From assembly GCA_019914995.1 (NCBI GenBank), contig CM034128.1, positions 932,501 through 996,500 on the forward strand: a DNA stretch of 64,000 nt, given 5' to 3'. A program made the position numbers and the translations under genes. The notes under the pieces were generated by a model. The model was not told the DNA's origin, made no database searches, and saw only the letters and a list, made by a program, of their open reading frames with translations. Source of the DNA: Acanthochlamys bracteata. Lineage: Eukaryota; Streptophyta; Magnoliopsida; Pandanales; Velloziaceae. Each line of letters starts with the position of its first letter. The stretch's first letter is position 1. This document shows, piece after piece, positions 1-14,854 of the stretch.

Positions 1-257
1 CCTTCTTTCCACGCTCGCTATTGCAAATGTTGCTCTGTGATCAAGGTCTGCTATCTGAAGCATGATTGTGTAGCAACACCACCCAAAAAGTGAATTTATG
101 AACCTTCGCCATATAGAGAAGACCTTTGCTTCCAGTAATGTAGCTATTCTGGTGCTTGCCAAAATGTGCTTCTAGGAAGCACTTCTCCACCCAAGCACAT
201 AATAACCCTGATAAACAGTACCTTTGAGAAAACGAGGCAAGTTCACTAGACGTTGCT
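1..257. other. downstream flank / 3' UTR of PRMT7
   Basis: No gene is seen here. The stretch follows the PRMT7 stop codon, which is read on the minus strand, and probably holds its 3' untranslated region. No second coding frame with recognisable similarity is present. Confidence 0.5.
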
Positions 258-3200
258 TCAATTTGCTGAGAAATACAAGTTTATTGCTAGGTCACCAGAC
301 GAAGGCTCAAACAACGTCTCGACCTCAGAAAAGCAGTTTTCAAGATTATCAACAACCATGGGCTTACTCAAAAGCTTCACCCCTTGTTTCCAATACCTGC
401 TGTCTGCATAAAACATTAACACACCACTGAAGAAGAAAACGAAACCCAAGAAATGCTTAGTGCTAATGTGAACTAGGGATTTTGTAAACATTTGGTTATA
501 TAATGTAAGCAGACAAACCTGGGCCAGTTGATATAATGTTGGTATTATTTTCATTTAAGACCCAATCGATCCACAGAACAAAACCGTGACATACACCTTG
601 CTTTGAAAATTCAATCTGCATAAATACCAAAGACATGAACATAAGAAGCCGGGGACTGACATGAGAAACTGACTGAGATAAAGTTAACATAAAAAGTTTA
701 GGACAACAAATGCAATAAATATTATGTACTACACAACGAGATGCACAAAGGAGAAATGAGAGATTTTTTCAGTGGATTTGAACTTCGACAAAATATTAGG
801 AAAGAGATTTTAAAATCCAAACGTGTTGATAATTGATATTCCAAAAGTTCATGACTTCCTCAATTGCATCAACATGCTATATGAATACAAGTAGCAAATG
901 CAGGTTCATAGTTCAGCCCTTACAATTACAGTCTCTCAGCCAGCCGCTGCACCATGGCCACTGATGCACTTCAGGGGCTCAAGTGAACAGGAATAAGGTA
1001 TATTAGAGCCATTCCTTCAGGACAAAAGGGCAATCCTAGTACATACCTACATTCTATAAGTAGGTGAATATGACTACTGCTGAGTCAATAGAGGACAAGA
1101 AAGATTCTGAATGGCAAACTACATATTCTAAATAGGTGAATTTGATTACCACTTTAAATCCAAGGAGATGGTATCAGCAATAGATTTGACAAAAGAAAGG
1201 AAGACCAAGCAAATAAACCAACAGATTAACATCATAATTCAGAGATGTAATCCATTCAACCTAAACTTGTGTGAATGACTTTTTACCAGAAACAAGACAA
1301 ATCAGTCATATAACCATTATAGAGGTTTGGTGATTAAAATGAGTACCTTTATTTTGCCAGAACAAGGATGTATAGGAGTTCCGAAATCAAACTCCATGAT
1401 TGGAAAGACCTCACTGAGTGCCTGCATGGGCATGACCAACAGGCGCAGTCACTACATATCACTATTACTACTCTTTGAAGTCAGTTAGATTCAAACATGA
1501 AAGTAAAACTAGAGTATTCTCAGAAAAGCTCCCCAAAGAATGTTTCTTGCCTCAAATTTTCCGCATTGCCATATAAAGTATGGTAAGCAAGGCCCCTCCT
1601 TGTCTGGAGGCATATTGCCACACGCACCTAAAGCCTCATTGACAAACGAGTGATCAAAACCTTCAACACTTTTGAGGCCACAACGGCTTCTCCATAAATC
1701 CTGTAAATTCATGCATCAGAATGTAAGGGCCCAGTACGGATGAAAGCTGATAGCACAGACTTATTCAGCAGGTCTGATAAACTCACAGGAAGAGACATAG
1801 CACAGGCCTTCAAAATTCCTTTGCAAGGCAAGATAAAACAGTTTTCAGATAAAACCGAGTCTAGTAGGGTCCTCTCCTTCCTTCTTTCAAATTACCATAA
1901 TCTAAAAATCAGTATATGGTGCACTTACAAAAAGTGCATCATGACATGTAGGCATGCGCATGGAGGGCTAATATAAGTGCATGCATATATCATAGCAAAA
2001 CATGGATGAGAAGACTAAAAAATTTCATACTTAAATAAGAATAGCAACCAGATTGGAAAAATAACTTTTGGCTATATAAGCTATGAAGGTAACAAATAGT
2101 TCAATTAAGAATCAGAGAGGAAGTCATGTCTATAAGAGAAGCCTTACGATAAACATAAAATCCAAAAATGTAGGCCATATAATGATCATTAAAATATGCA
2201 ATTGCTAAAAATAATTGAAATTGCTTGTTGGCCTTAAGCTCAAGCTACTGACCAAAACCTCAAATTCTGCCAAGGAAGCATCCCTTCATTACCCAAGTAG
2301 AAAGGTTCGCCAAGAAGCAAATCGACCTGCCATGCAACAGATGTATTTCCTTCAGAAGAAACAGCTGATACCAACTTTTGATCTACAGTTAATAATTTTA
2401 TATAATGAAACTAAAACTATTTATTACTTTCAGAAGAAACAGTTGATGCTGGTCTCTTTTGCACTTTTTACCAGATCTTACTACAGATTGCATGTTGCTT
2501 CATTACAACTTGGGTTTAAAACCCAAATCGGTTCCTGTACTTTTTGGATTTTGTTATTTTTCATCATGTACTTTCACAATATCATTTTCGTTCCTTACTA
2601 TGTAAAGAATGTTCTAATTCATCTCATTGTTAAACCGTTGCTAAGCTGGCAGTACATCCTTTACATTTAATTATGTATTACATTTTATAAAAATGTGGCC
2701 TAAGTGGACAACAGAAAATTCTTTTAATAATAATTTTCATTTTTTTTCCTCTCTTTCCTTCCCGGTATCTTGCTTCCTTCTCTAATACCTGCCATCTCTC
2801 TCCTTTATCACCACCACGCCATCACTCCAATTCCGATCTTACTCTTCCTTCCTATCTCCATTGTGCTGCCACCCCAACTCCATCTATCAATTGATCAATC
2901 CATCAATCTTTCTTTGTTTTTTGGTTTCTTGGATTTTTTATCATTTTCTTCTAATGATCAATTGATTTATATAAACTATGGCTTGCTTCTCTTCTAAGGA
3001 TCAGTTGTTTAGAATTTCCAGGAAATCTTAAGAAGAAGAAAAGAAAGAGGAAGCATTTGGGTCTTGTGTTCTCAATTCTGGTGCTGGAAATGATAAGATT
3101 GATAAGAAGAGAAGAAGAAGAAGTACAAAATCTCCTGCACCACCAGTGCCTCCTCCAAACCACCACCTTCACCAAACCCGCCATCTTCACTAATCGCTTC

Positions 3201-6200
3201 TCCACTCCTGCACCACGCCAAAACCACATTTAGTCCTTCACCGCCACCAACGTCACCATCGCCACCACCTGAACCACCGCCAAAGCCAACACGGCTAGAT
3301 CCTAAGCCTCACTTTTGCCAAAAATCATGTCTGAAACCTTTGCTATATAAACCATGTCCTAATCCACCACCGTAACTCTGTCCAAGAAACAAGTTTTTCT
3401 CATCACCGATCAACTTACTCATGTTTCTAGTAGCAACAACAACAATCTAATCATCAACACCAACAACAACAACAAAAACATGAAGGGAGAAGGCCAGCTT
3501 TGGAGAAGTAAGAGACCAAAAATATTATTTTAGTGGGAAGAGAGAAAGAAAAACCAAAAATATTATTTGTGGGACCCACGTAAAGTTAACAAAAAATTAA
3601 AAAAGTTCAAGGATTTACTGCCAACTTAACAACTTTGTTAACAGTGCGAACAAATTCTAGTATTCTTCATATAATATAAGGACCAAAAGTAACATTTTGA
3701 AAGCACTCAACAGAAAATGACAAAATCCAAAAGTATAAGGCCAATTTGGGCTTTAAAACTCAAAACTTAATGCAACTTTCTAATATTGCGTTATTACCTG
3801 TATAAGTTTGAGTTTTGAGCCTATGAGGTTGTAAGAACTACGAGATATTCCTAATTTCTACTGAGAGATAATCGCATTTCAGCTACAAAAAGGAGACTGA
3901 TGAGAAGCTAGCTACCAAAAAACCTTTCTTTAACTTGTACCACCAACACTCTTTTATAATATTGCTTATTTTACTAAAACTGAAATACACTTCAGCTCCC
4001 AAAATGGCATCCACGAGAAATTATCAATTACCTTCCATTGGTTAATATCAGATTTGTCAAAGCAAGATACTCTTCTGCCGATGACTTTAACTTGATCCAT
4101 TGAGAAGCGATTTGCCTCTGCAACAGCTTGCAGATATGAAGTTGCTTTTCCCTTAAGGCCCGGAAAGAGTGAAACAATACGTGTAGTTTTAGAATAAGAT
4201 GCAACCACAATTGTTAAGAAGATGCTATCATCAGCCACAAGGCACAGTGGAGAACATCTGTCCTGCAACTGCAAGAAATATCCATCCGCATGAAAGAAAG
4301 CCGAAAAAGGACAGTTCATCGGAAATTCTACAAAAATGACTTTGTAAGTCATCATAAGTTCTGTTAATGCTACTCCATCAGAAATGATTGATCTGTGTGA
4401 CTTGAAAAGGATCTTACAGCAATTTTTACGGCACTAGACATAGCCAACCTCCAATTCTTGTCTCCATAGGCAGCAATTCTTTCTGGCAATAGCAGAAGAG
4501 CAGAGTCTTCAGGCTTCGTCTTCTGACTTGGATTGAGTGAGGTGAAAGAGTCATATGCTGACTGACGGTCACACAGGAGAGAGTATGACATGCTAATCTC
4601 ATCATGACGAGCTCGTAAAAGGACTATGTCATTCTTATATATCGGAAAACCTCTTTCTGGAGTGAACCAAAGACATTGCTTCCAATGGTCGCACCAGTGC
4701 CCACCTCCATGTATTAATAAATACTAAGCCATCAAATAGGACAAATAATTTGCACAGACCAAAACATATGAAGGTAACATAACTATAGAAACAAAAAAGT
4801 GTGCACACTAGCAAACTTATTTAAATACTGGTCGCATTTACAAGATTTAAACTGGAGCTATGATAGGAAATGAACTAAGTTAGACTAAGTAAGCACTTTC
4901 TTATAAGAAATACTTTATAATGACCCTTTTCCAAAGTACGACCTGACTTGGCTCATTTAGAACAAAGCTTGAACCAACACCGTTAACATGAGCTCCTACA
5001 TTTTGCTGATGAAGGGAAGAAACACTTGTTCAACAAGGATAGCTACAAAATCAAGTCTGATTGCAGAATTGTTCATTCAGACCTCACTCTTTCCTACTAT
5101 CAGACTAATATACACATGACATGAAAATATAGTCAGTGTGATATGTTACTTAGTAAGAATAACACAAAATCTTTTGATAGAATGAAGGGCTGCATGACTT
5201 AAACCAAAAAAAAAAAAAGTACTAACCACGAATATCCTCTGGCATTCTTTGAGACCCAAATGAATTTATCCATTTTGGAGCTGTGGTATAGAAGATTAAT
5301 CCCTCATAATCAAGCTGAAGCACCCACCTGGCTTTAAATGCAGATATGAGCAGCTCTCCACAGCTACATCAAGAACAAAGTTGATGCACGTTACCATGAA
5401 ATCACAGCATGAGCATCACCATCATCAGTTGCTTCTATCTGTATCTCTACTTCATCATGGCTTTCCAGTCGCTTCCAAAACTCAAACTCAAAGATTTTGA
5501 ATGGTTCAGAAAGCTGGAAAATTGTCTACAATTAGGAGCTGAAAGTACTTCAGTTTCGAACCAGAAGTTACAATTGGTGGTCAGTCATACCAATCTTAAC
5601 TCATCTGATATGGCATCACAATGAAAAGCATATTGTGAGGGTTTAACACCAATAATGCTCTCCAGTCCAGAAGGTGCTAAACATATTCCATCTGCTGCAT
5701 CCACTTCACTGGAGTGTAAATCATGGAGCCTCCATAAGAAATGGCTTTCAACGAGCTGGATAATCATAATAATCATAAGGTGAATCAGAAAAATATATTA
5801 GAAAGAGCCAAATCATGGAGCCTCCGTAAGACATGGATTTCGCTTTAAGAATCATGCATAGCCTTCCTTCTTGATAGTCTTCTTCAAAGCAGAAGTAAAA
5901 TGAATTTTTAAGACAATGGAGTAGGCCCAACTATGGTTAATACCCAAGCAGGCTGGACCAACTATTAACAACACCTCATGAGAGCCATCCAACTCCATTC
6001 CTGTATCAAACTGGGTGCTCCTTATTCAAAATTCAACAAGAGAAAGGACATTATAGCCTTATAAAGTCCGCAAATAACACCCTTTCATTTATAAATCCTT
6101 TCAAAACAACGATAAAAACGAGGGATCTAAGAGGACAGTCTGTCCATTATGATCAAGCCAAAATGGAATCACTGTATCATAACCAATCTCTGTAACAAAA

Positions 6201-8347
6201 AAGATGACAGATAGATGCATATAATAAACTTTGAAAAAATTAACATTACTAAGGAGACAAGGTCATAAGCAAAATAGTTGAACTACATCGGATTTAGAAT
6301 GTGAGCATTCAAAGATCAAAGGACATGATCCACAAGAAGATGGAACCATCATTATGAACAATATAGTACAGTCTGTACAAGTAATTGTCATGTGAAAAGC
6401 TTCTGCAGACAACATGAATCCTGGTACAAAGGATGTCCTAAATGGTACTGACAAGAAGGTTCATCAATAGAATCTTTGAAAATGACCTTAAGTAATTAAA
6501 TAGAAATCATAAGTTCTTCATGGAAACCAGGAAAGCTATTCTGTCTGACTTTTGGTTTATCGTTAATCAAGTATTACCTGTCCGTAGATGGTGGCTCGAT
6601 ATGGAACTGTCTTGGGATTTTCCACTAAGAGTGTGTCATGTGCGTGCTGCAGAGTTGGTATAAGTCCTTCGCCTAACAATTCAGAATCCAATATTTCGCT
6701 CACCTGCACAGGTGCTTTAAAAATTACAGGTGATTCACATATTGGAGCTACAGGAATCACATAAAAGAAGGATGAAATACAGGAGATGAGCCATGTTACC
6801 AGACGTTGTAAATAACAGAACGCTCTTATGTACAAAAAAGATTTTAGCATGCACTCATCTCAGCTATTATAGTTAGCAGTATACCTTGAAAACACTTTCC
6901 CGAGATTTCATGCCTGCAAACCTCACACTCTAGACAGAAGACTCAAAAGCTTCCAAAAGATTTCTTCCCTTCAATGTGATGGATTGACATAAGAGTGACT
7001 CTATGTTAGGGAGAGTTTTGCTTTCCAAAATGAATCTAGTGTTTTGTGAATAAATACATTTTGCAAGTATAACAGTCCATTATTCTACTCATTCTGGAAA
7101 AGCCCCTGAGGCTCGAAGGAACAGAAAGATATGTACACAGTCCTTTTTCCTCAAACATCCTACAGAACCATATCCTATTAATTATTAAAGCATTGTTGAT
7201 TGTAGTCATACTCATACTGAAAGGAAGGGTAGTTTGCGATTGATGATTTGTTACTGTTTTTGCTGCTCTGGAACTACAAAAGAACGAATTATAATCCAAA
7301 GGCATATGCTTCTCTCAGAAGTCAACACACCATGAAAGTCGCATACACTGAAATACAATAAAGAAAAGAATGGTAGGGAAGAAGAGAGGGAACACTGTTG
7401 AGGACTCACCAGCACATCAGCTCGGCACTTGAGGTCAGATCCAACAAGGAGTTCATCAGACCTTTTATGGAAAACCTTGACTCTCTTCTCCATCCCATTG
7501 TCCCTCAGGACCCTCCGTAAGAGCTTTCCCATGGGAAGGAATGCCTCACAGGCTGATACCGTTCCTGCTCCACTCATCGCCTGGGCTGCCATCATCGACA
7601 GCAACCCAGTCCCCGCCCTTAGCCACATTAGCCAAACAAAACAATCAATCATAAAAATCTTACACACCCAGGGACACAGGAGTCATATTCACATGCTCTA
7701 GACCATGGGACACTTCCAATATACTACAAAATACAGATTCCATATACTAAACACAGCCTTATATCTTTATCATACATAAGGCGAACAATGTACTAATGAT
7801 ACTTATTTCAGGTTTCAACTTTACTGTCTGAAATTTTTATTTTTATTTTTATTTTTTTCTGTAAAAAGACTATTATCCGAACGTAAATTGCGTAAGGTTC
7901 TAAAGCATGACAGCCTACACACAGCAAAAGCAAGCAAAAAAGATGATTTTTTTCTCAAGAATCTTGCAACAGAATCCAAGAAACCTAAGATTACCCAATG
8001 TCAATAACATGGTATGAATTCCCGGCAAGCATTTTATCAATAGCGAGACGGTAAGCAGCATTGCGTCGGGTATCATTAAGCATATCGAGGTAAGACGTAG
8101 CAACTAGTGGCGACTCGGTCTGTAAGTCAGTCTCATTCTTACTTTCTTCTTCTTGTTGAACGACGATCCACTCCGAGTCACCAGTAAGGGGGTTGAGTCG
8201 GAGTTGGAACGCCTGGTGGTTCGTGCTCATGACTCGGACGAAATTGGCCTTAGGCTTTAAACGAAGGTGAAAAAATGAGAGAAGTGTATACTTGGAAAAT
8301 TTTGTAATAGTTAGGCGTGAGAAATATTCCGGCAACGGCAGCCGCAT
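258..8347 (-). CDS. PRMT7: protein arginine methyltransferase 7 (PRMT7/PRMT1.6), 14 exons
   Basis: Type III-class arginine methyltransferase that uses SAM to methylate arginines in histones and RNA-binding proteins; it carries two tandem methyltransferase modules. Exons by splice site and phase, in gene order: 8347/8230-7995, 7617-7410, 6703-6578, 5755-5591, 5513-5395, 5327-5227, 4704-4418, 4268-4032, 2326-2253, 1880-1787, 1700-1551, 1421-1347, 615-519, 403-258. From the inner ATG at 8230 (MSTNHQ) the frame closes at 704 residues. The ATG at 8347 adds 39 residues, possibly a targeting extension or UTR. SAM motif I (VIDIGAGTGLLSMMA) is near residues 75-89 and spans the first intron. The double-E loop SEILDSELLGE is near 150-160. 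The second module keeps LLLGEPFY but lacks the second loop glutamate, as is known for the non-catalytic PRMT7 half. The 1,705-base intron 4031-2327 carries a TIR element. The intron after exon 11 appears to be GC-AG. Confidence 0.93.
2493..3785. mobile_element. TIR DNA transposon in a PRMT7 intron, Mutator-like (Pack-MULE candidate)
   Basis: A ~1.3 kb segment whose two ends are inverted copies of each other over about 165 bases. The left end (about 2505-2670) and the reverse complement of the right end (about 3605-3780) share the blocks CCCAAAT, TTTTTGGATTTTG, and GGCAGTA followed by ATCCTT. By eye they are about 70-75% alike, so the insertion is old. No transposase frame is seen inside. The interior has a CT-rich leader, an ATG at 2979 (MACFSSKDQLFRIS) that soon stops, and a proline/histidine-coding CCACCA-rich stretch (3140-3300), which look like captured gene pieces. 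Long TIRs with non-TE filling suggest a non-autonomous Mutator-like element. I could not settle the target-site duplication, so the family call is an inference. Confidence 0.6.
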
Positions 8348-9946
8348 CGAACTCCGACGCCAGCAAGGGGTTTTGAAGTTGTAGAGAATAGTTTGAACTC
8401 GGAGCAGAGTGGTAGAATGAGGGTGAATTCAGTTCACGAGTACCATAAAGCCGCGCAAGACCTTCAGGCCCATTAATAGGCCTAAAACTTTTATAGGCCC
8501 GTATTAATAAAAAGGCTAAATAGTAAAATAGATCTGAATAACATCCAGCTGCAAGTTGGTATGCTTTTGTTTCGAATGTATTTATTTTGAGAAAAAAAAA
8601 ATTTTTAAATAAATTTAAAAATTATATTAAAAATGAAAAATATTTAACAAATAAATTTATATATTAATTTTTTATTAATATTAAGTTTTAAAATTGAATT
8701 TTAAACAAATATTTATTGATAAAAAAATTATTTTAATTATTTTATATTAAAATAAATTTAAAAAATAAAATTTGAATGATAGATAAACACGATCTTAGTG
8801 TTTTTTTTATTAATCAAACCATAACATATCAATAGACAATAAACATCACAAAGCGACTAATAAATAATAGTGATATTTTTAATATAGTAAATATAGAAAT
8901 TTATTAAATATTTGATATGATGAAAATTATAAATATTTATTATTTTAGTTGTTAAAAATAAATTATATAGATATTTGCTGTAAACTAAAAGATTTTAATA
9001 TACACATTAACTAGTATAACGACTAATCTATTTAGTTTACTTAATCTGAAAAACCTGTTAAGCCCTTTTTACGGGACACAGTCTAGGATTTGGATTAAAG
9101 CCCTTTTTACGGGACCTCTTTTTAGCAATGGCAATATATAAATTAATAGGCTGGTTTGAGATTAATTCATAATAATAATTAAATTAAAATCGTTAATTCT
9201 AACTTTACTTATATTTTTATACATATAAAAAAATTTGTCAGATTTTAATTCAACTTATTTAATAACCAAATCAAATTAAAATCTATCTATTTAGATTAAT
9301 TTTTAAAAATATAAATTATAATTATTAATTATTATATATCTAAAGATAATAATATTAATTTTGATAAAAAAATAATTTAATAAAATTTATAACTTAAATA
9401 AAAATTAATATAATATATATATTAATTTTTTAAATATTTAATTATTGAATAATATATCTACTCAATATAGACTAAATGTGTTATTTTCTAGTTAATCTCA
9501 ATTCATTTAAATTTTTTGAATTAAATTCAGATCGAACTGAAAATAATCTACATCAGATTAAAATCAAATTCAAACACAATTTAAATAAATCGATTTTAAA
9601 TTAGATTCATGAGAAAGATCAAATATTACCGCCTCTACTTGTTTTCTCGCAAGCAAAGGAATAATACTCTATACATACTACAGAAATGGGCAACTTACAT
9701 ATCTAGTTATCTGCTACATAAAAGTATGATAAAATAAGAGCTTTCACGCTCATGCAAAATTTATCAGTACCCAAGTTATGACTACACCACACTTCGGAAG
9801 ATTTACAAAATTTACGAAAGATCACAGTCCCCTACTCCTCGAAGAGTCCCTGGGGACAAAATCTTTTCTTTTTTTCTTTTTTTTTGAACTTTTCCTTCTA
9901 GAGAACAAGTGTCATACAACGCGAGTAGATTAATGTGGAAAGCTTT
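8348..9946. other. AT-rich intergenic DNA between PRMT7 and FTSH2
   Basis: No gene is seen. 8348-8460 should hold the PRMT7 promoter and leader. 8560-8800 is very AT-rich and ends in GATAGATAAACACGATC, which could be a worn MITE. Two copies of AGCCCTTTTTACGGGAC lie 37 bases apart at 9061 and 9098. 9300-9640 is simple AT-rich DNA. The last ~300 bases before 9947 are the likely 3' UTR of FTSH2. Confidence 0.55.
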
Positions 9947-12808
<2,862 letters not shown>

Positions 12809-12811
12809 TCA

Positions 12812-13628
12812 CTGGTATAGAAAGCATATATTAGTAGATTCAGAAGTCACAGATCCCTTTAGCAAATCACAAAAAGCCAGGATAGAAATATAACAACCAT
12901 CAAAGCAATAGATCCTTATCCAACACATTAAGAAAGAATTGAAAATCCCAAAGTGGATAATGTCACCTGAAGTATTAAAAGATAGTACCAGATATGCATT
13001 GTGGAGATTCTTACATAAGGATGAATTAATGATGTACGCTGGAATTACTTAATTAAAATCTGAAAAGACAATTTAGATACATATGTTTATACTTTCATAT
13101 CCAAAGGGCTAATCCCACTAAGCTTATACAAAAACTAGGACTACATTGTTACAGTGCGCTACTTCTACCTAGCTGTTAGCAAGCAAAACCAAAACAAATC
13201 GCAATCCTAAACCGTTCTCTTACATCTAAATACTTTAATAAGAACCAAAGTTTACACTATACATTGAAAGAAAGAAAAAGAGAGAACACAATTAGATTAG
13301 TTTGATCAGATACTCCTATCAAACTATCAGTAAGCAATTATCTCAAAAACCCAACCAATGAATCCACCAACAGAACAGTTGTTCAATCATCTATTCCCAT
13401 CATCCAACAATAATTGTGTCCAAAAAAGCAATTCATTCCTACTACAATTTTCCAACGATCAACTCTAACAAGCATCATCAAACCATAAAGAGTCAAAACA
13501 AAAGCACAGTAGTTAATCAGCTACTCAAATCAAGCATTCAGTAAACAATTGTCTCATACATCCCCAAAAATACCATTTCTAGAATAACAAGAATTAAACT
13601 CTATAAAAGGAGAGAGAGAAAAGAGTAC
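12812..13628 (-). other. probable 5'-UTR intron of FTSH2
   Basis: On the minus strand, a donor CAAAG|GTACTC lies at 13629/13628 and a matching acceptor ATACCAG|TGAGC at 12812/12811, nine bases before the FTSH2 ATG. No coding frame of note lies between. An 817-base leader intron is the simplest reading; transcript reads would settle it. Confidence 0.5.
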
Positions 13629-13863
13629 CTTTGATTTGAATTGCTGGGGCAAAAAAAAAAAAAAGAAGAGTAGAGAAGGAATCAAAAGGGTCCAATAAAT
13701 AGAGAAAGGAAAGAATGATTTGGATATTTTTGGTTACCACCGGAAAAGAAAGAGTCGGAAATTTACGCTACGTGGTTGGGTTTCCGTCCACGCTATTGAT
13801 AAGGCGCCAAAAATCGGGGTACTGCATGAGTGAAGTCCGGCCCATACAGAACCTGGGACGATC

Positions 13864-13963
13864 CACGTGTCAGTATTCTCTTAGGTCACTCAAAGGCTCA
13901 AAAGCCCAAGTGTGTGATTCTCCTAAATCTTTACTACAAGACAGAAGAACAGAAGTGCACGTG
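13864..13963. promoter_or_regulatory. two G-boxes (CACGTG) upstream of FTSH2
   Basis: Perfect CACGTG hexamers lie at 13864-13869 and 13958-13963, with a related TACGTGG at about 13769-13775. All are within about 300 bases upstream of the inferred FTSH2 leader exon (about 13629-13690). G-boxes bind bZIP and bHLH (PIF/HY5-type) factors and are common in light-regulated plastid protein genes. The role here is inferred from position only. Confidence 0.45.
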
Positions 13964-14191
13964 TTTTCAAAAGAAAGTACCTCCTTTTTTTTCTTTTTTT
14001 TGGCACTTTACTTTTTTTAATTTTATTCTAACAAAATTTACCTTCATATAATTAAAACACGCTCACATTACAAAAAATAATGAATTTGTATTATATTTTT
14101 GTGCATTTCTACGTGCAATGTACGCACTCGCGGAATGGGTCTGGAAAATATTTCGGGCATATTAGAATAGTTCGATGGGAATCTCCTTCGA

Positions 14192-14701
14192 TCAAAGAGA
14201 ACTCAAGCCCGTCTCTGAGGTGATTGTACACCGTTGCCAAGTGAAATCCCGCAGCCCTGGTTCAAGAAACCACATTATGCGTCGATTTTTCTGGTGGCAC
14301 GAAGTGTTCGAAACTGAGAGAGAAGTTCCCAGAAGCTTCGTCGTTGTCTGCTGATTATGGGTTCGATATTTTAAGTAGTCTTCTTGGTTGTGATCCTGCT
14401 GAAAGATCATTGCTGAGGAAGCCGTTGAGCGTGTTTCACAATCTGCCTCAATCCATGACCTGTGCGCACAGTTGCTGAACTCATTCACGACATCAGCATG
14501 TTTCTTAGTAATAGGACAAACCTTCTCTGGAAGTTTTCTGCCATTTGCAAAACTCAGATAATCATGTCTGCCCTTAGCATCAACCCACAACACGCTTGCG
14601 AGCCGATGTTGAAGATCCCAATCTAGTGCATAAAAGAACTTTGGTTTGTTTTGTTGCATGTGTAGAAGCATTGCCCTTGCATCTCCAACTTCTCCAGACA
14701 A
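14192..14701 (-). pseudogene. FAR1/FHY3-related sequence fragment
   Basis: The first ~50 codons of this minus-strand frame match the junction region of FAR1-related proteins just before the MULE transposase domain: GDARAMLLHMQQNKPKFFYA, then a segment ending WVDAKGRHDY. After that the usual transposase-like sequence does not follow; the remaining ~115 residues are unlike the family. I read this as a truncated FAR1/FRS (Mutator-transposase-derived transcription factor) fragment fused to unrelated DNA, sitting between the FTSH2 promoter and the PPR gene. A spliced live gene is less likely, because no further FRS exons are visible on either side. Confidence 0.6.
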
Positions 14702-14854
14702 GCATATTCCCTTGTCATTTTGACTTCCATCAGTTTATCCAATATTGCCGATTCTAGATTCTGAAGAAAAAAAAAAACAAATTCTGATTATAAATTCTTG
14801 TTTCTTTGGAAGCTAATTACTTAGAAATAAGAGGGAAAAAAACCAAAATTTCAC

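Noticed and set aside
2215-2670. 151-codon plus-strand frame
   Set aside because: It lies across the PRMT7 exon 9 antisense strand, its intron and the left TIR of the transposon; no family likeness.
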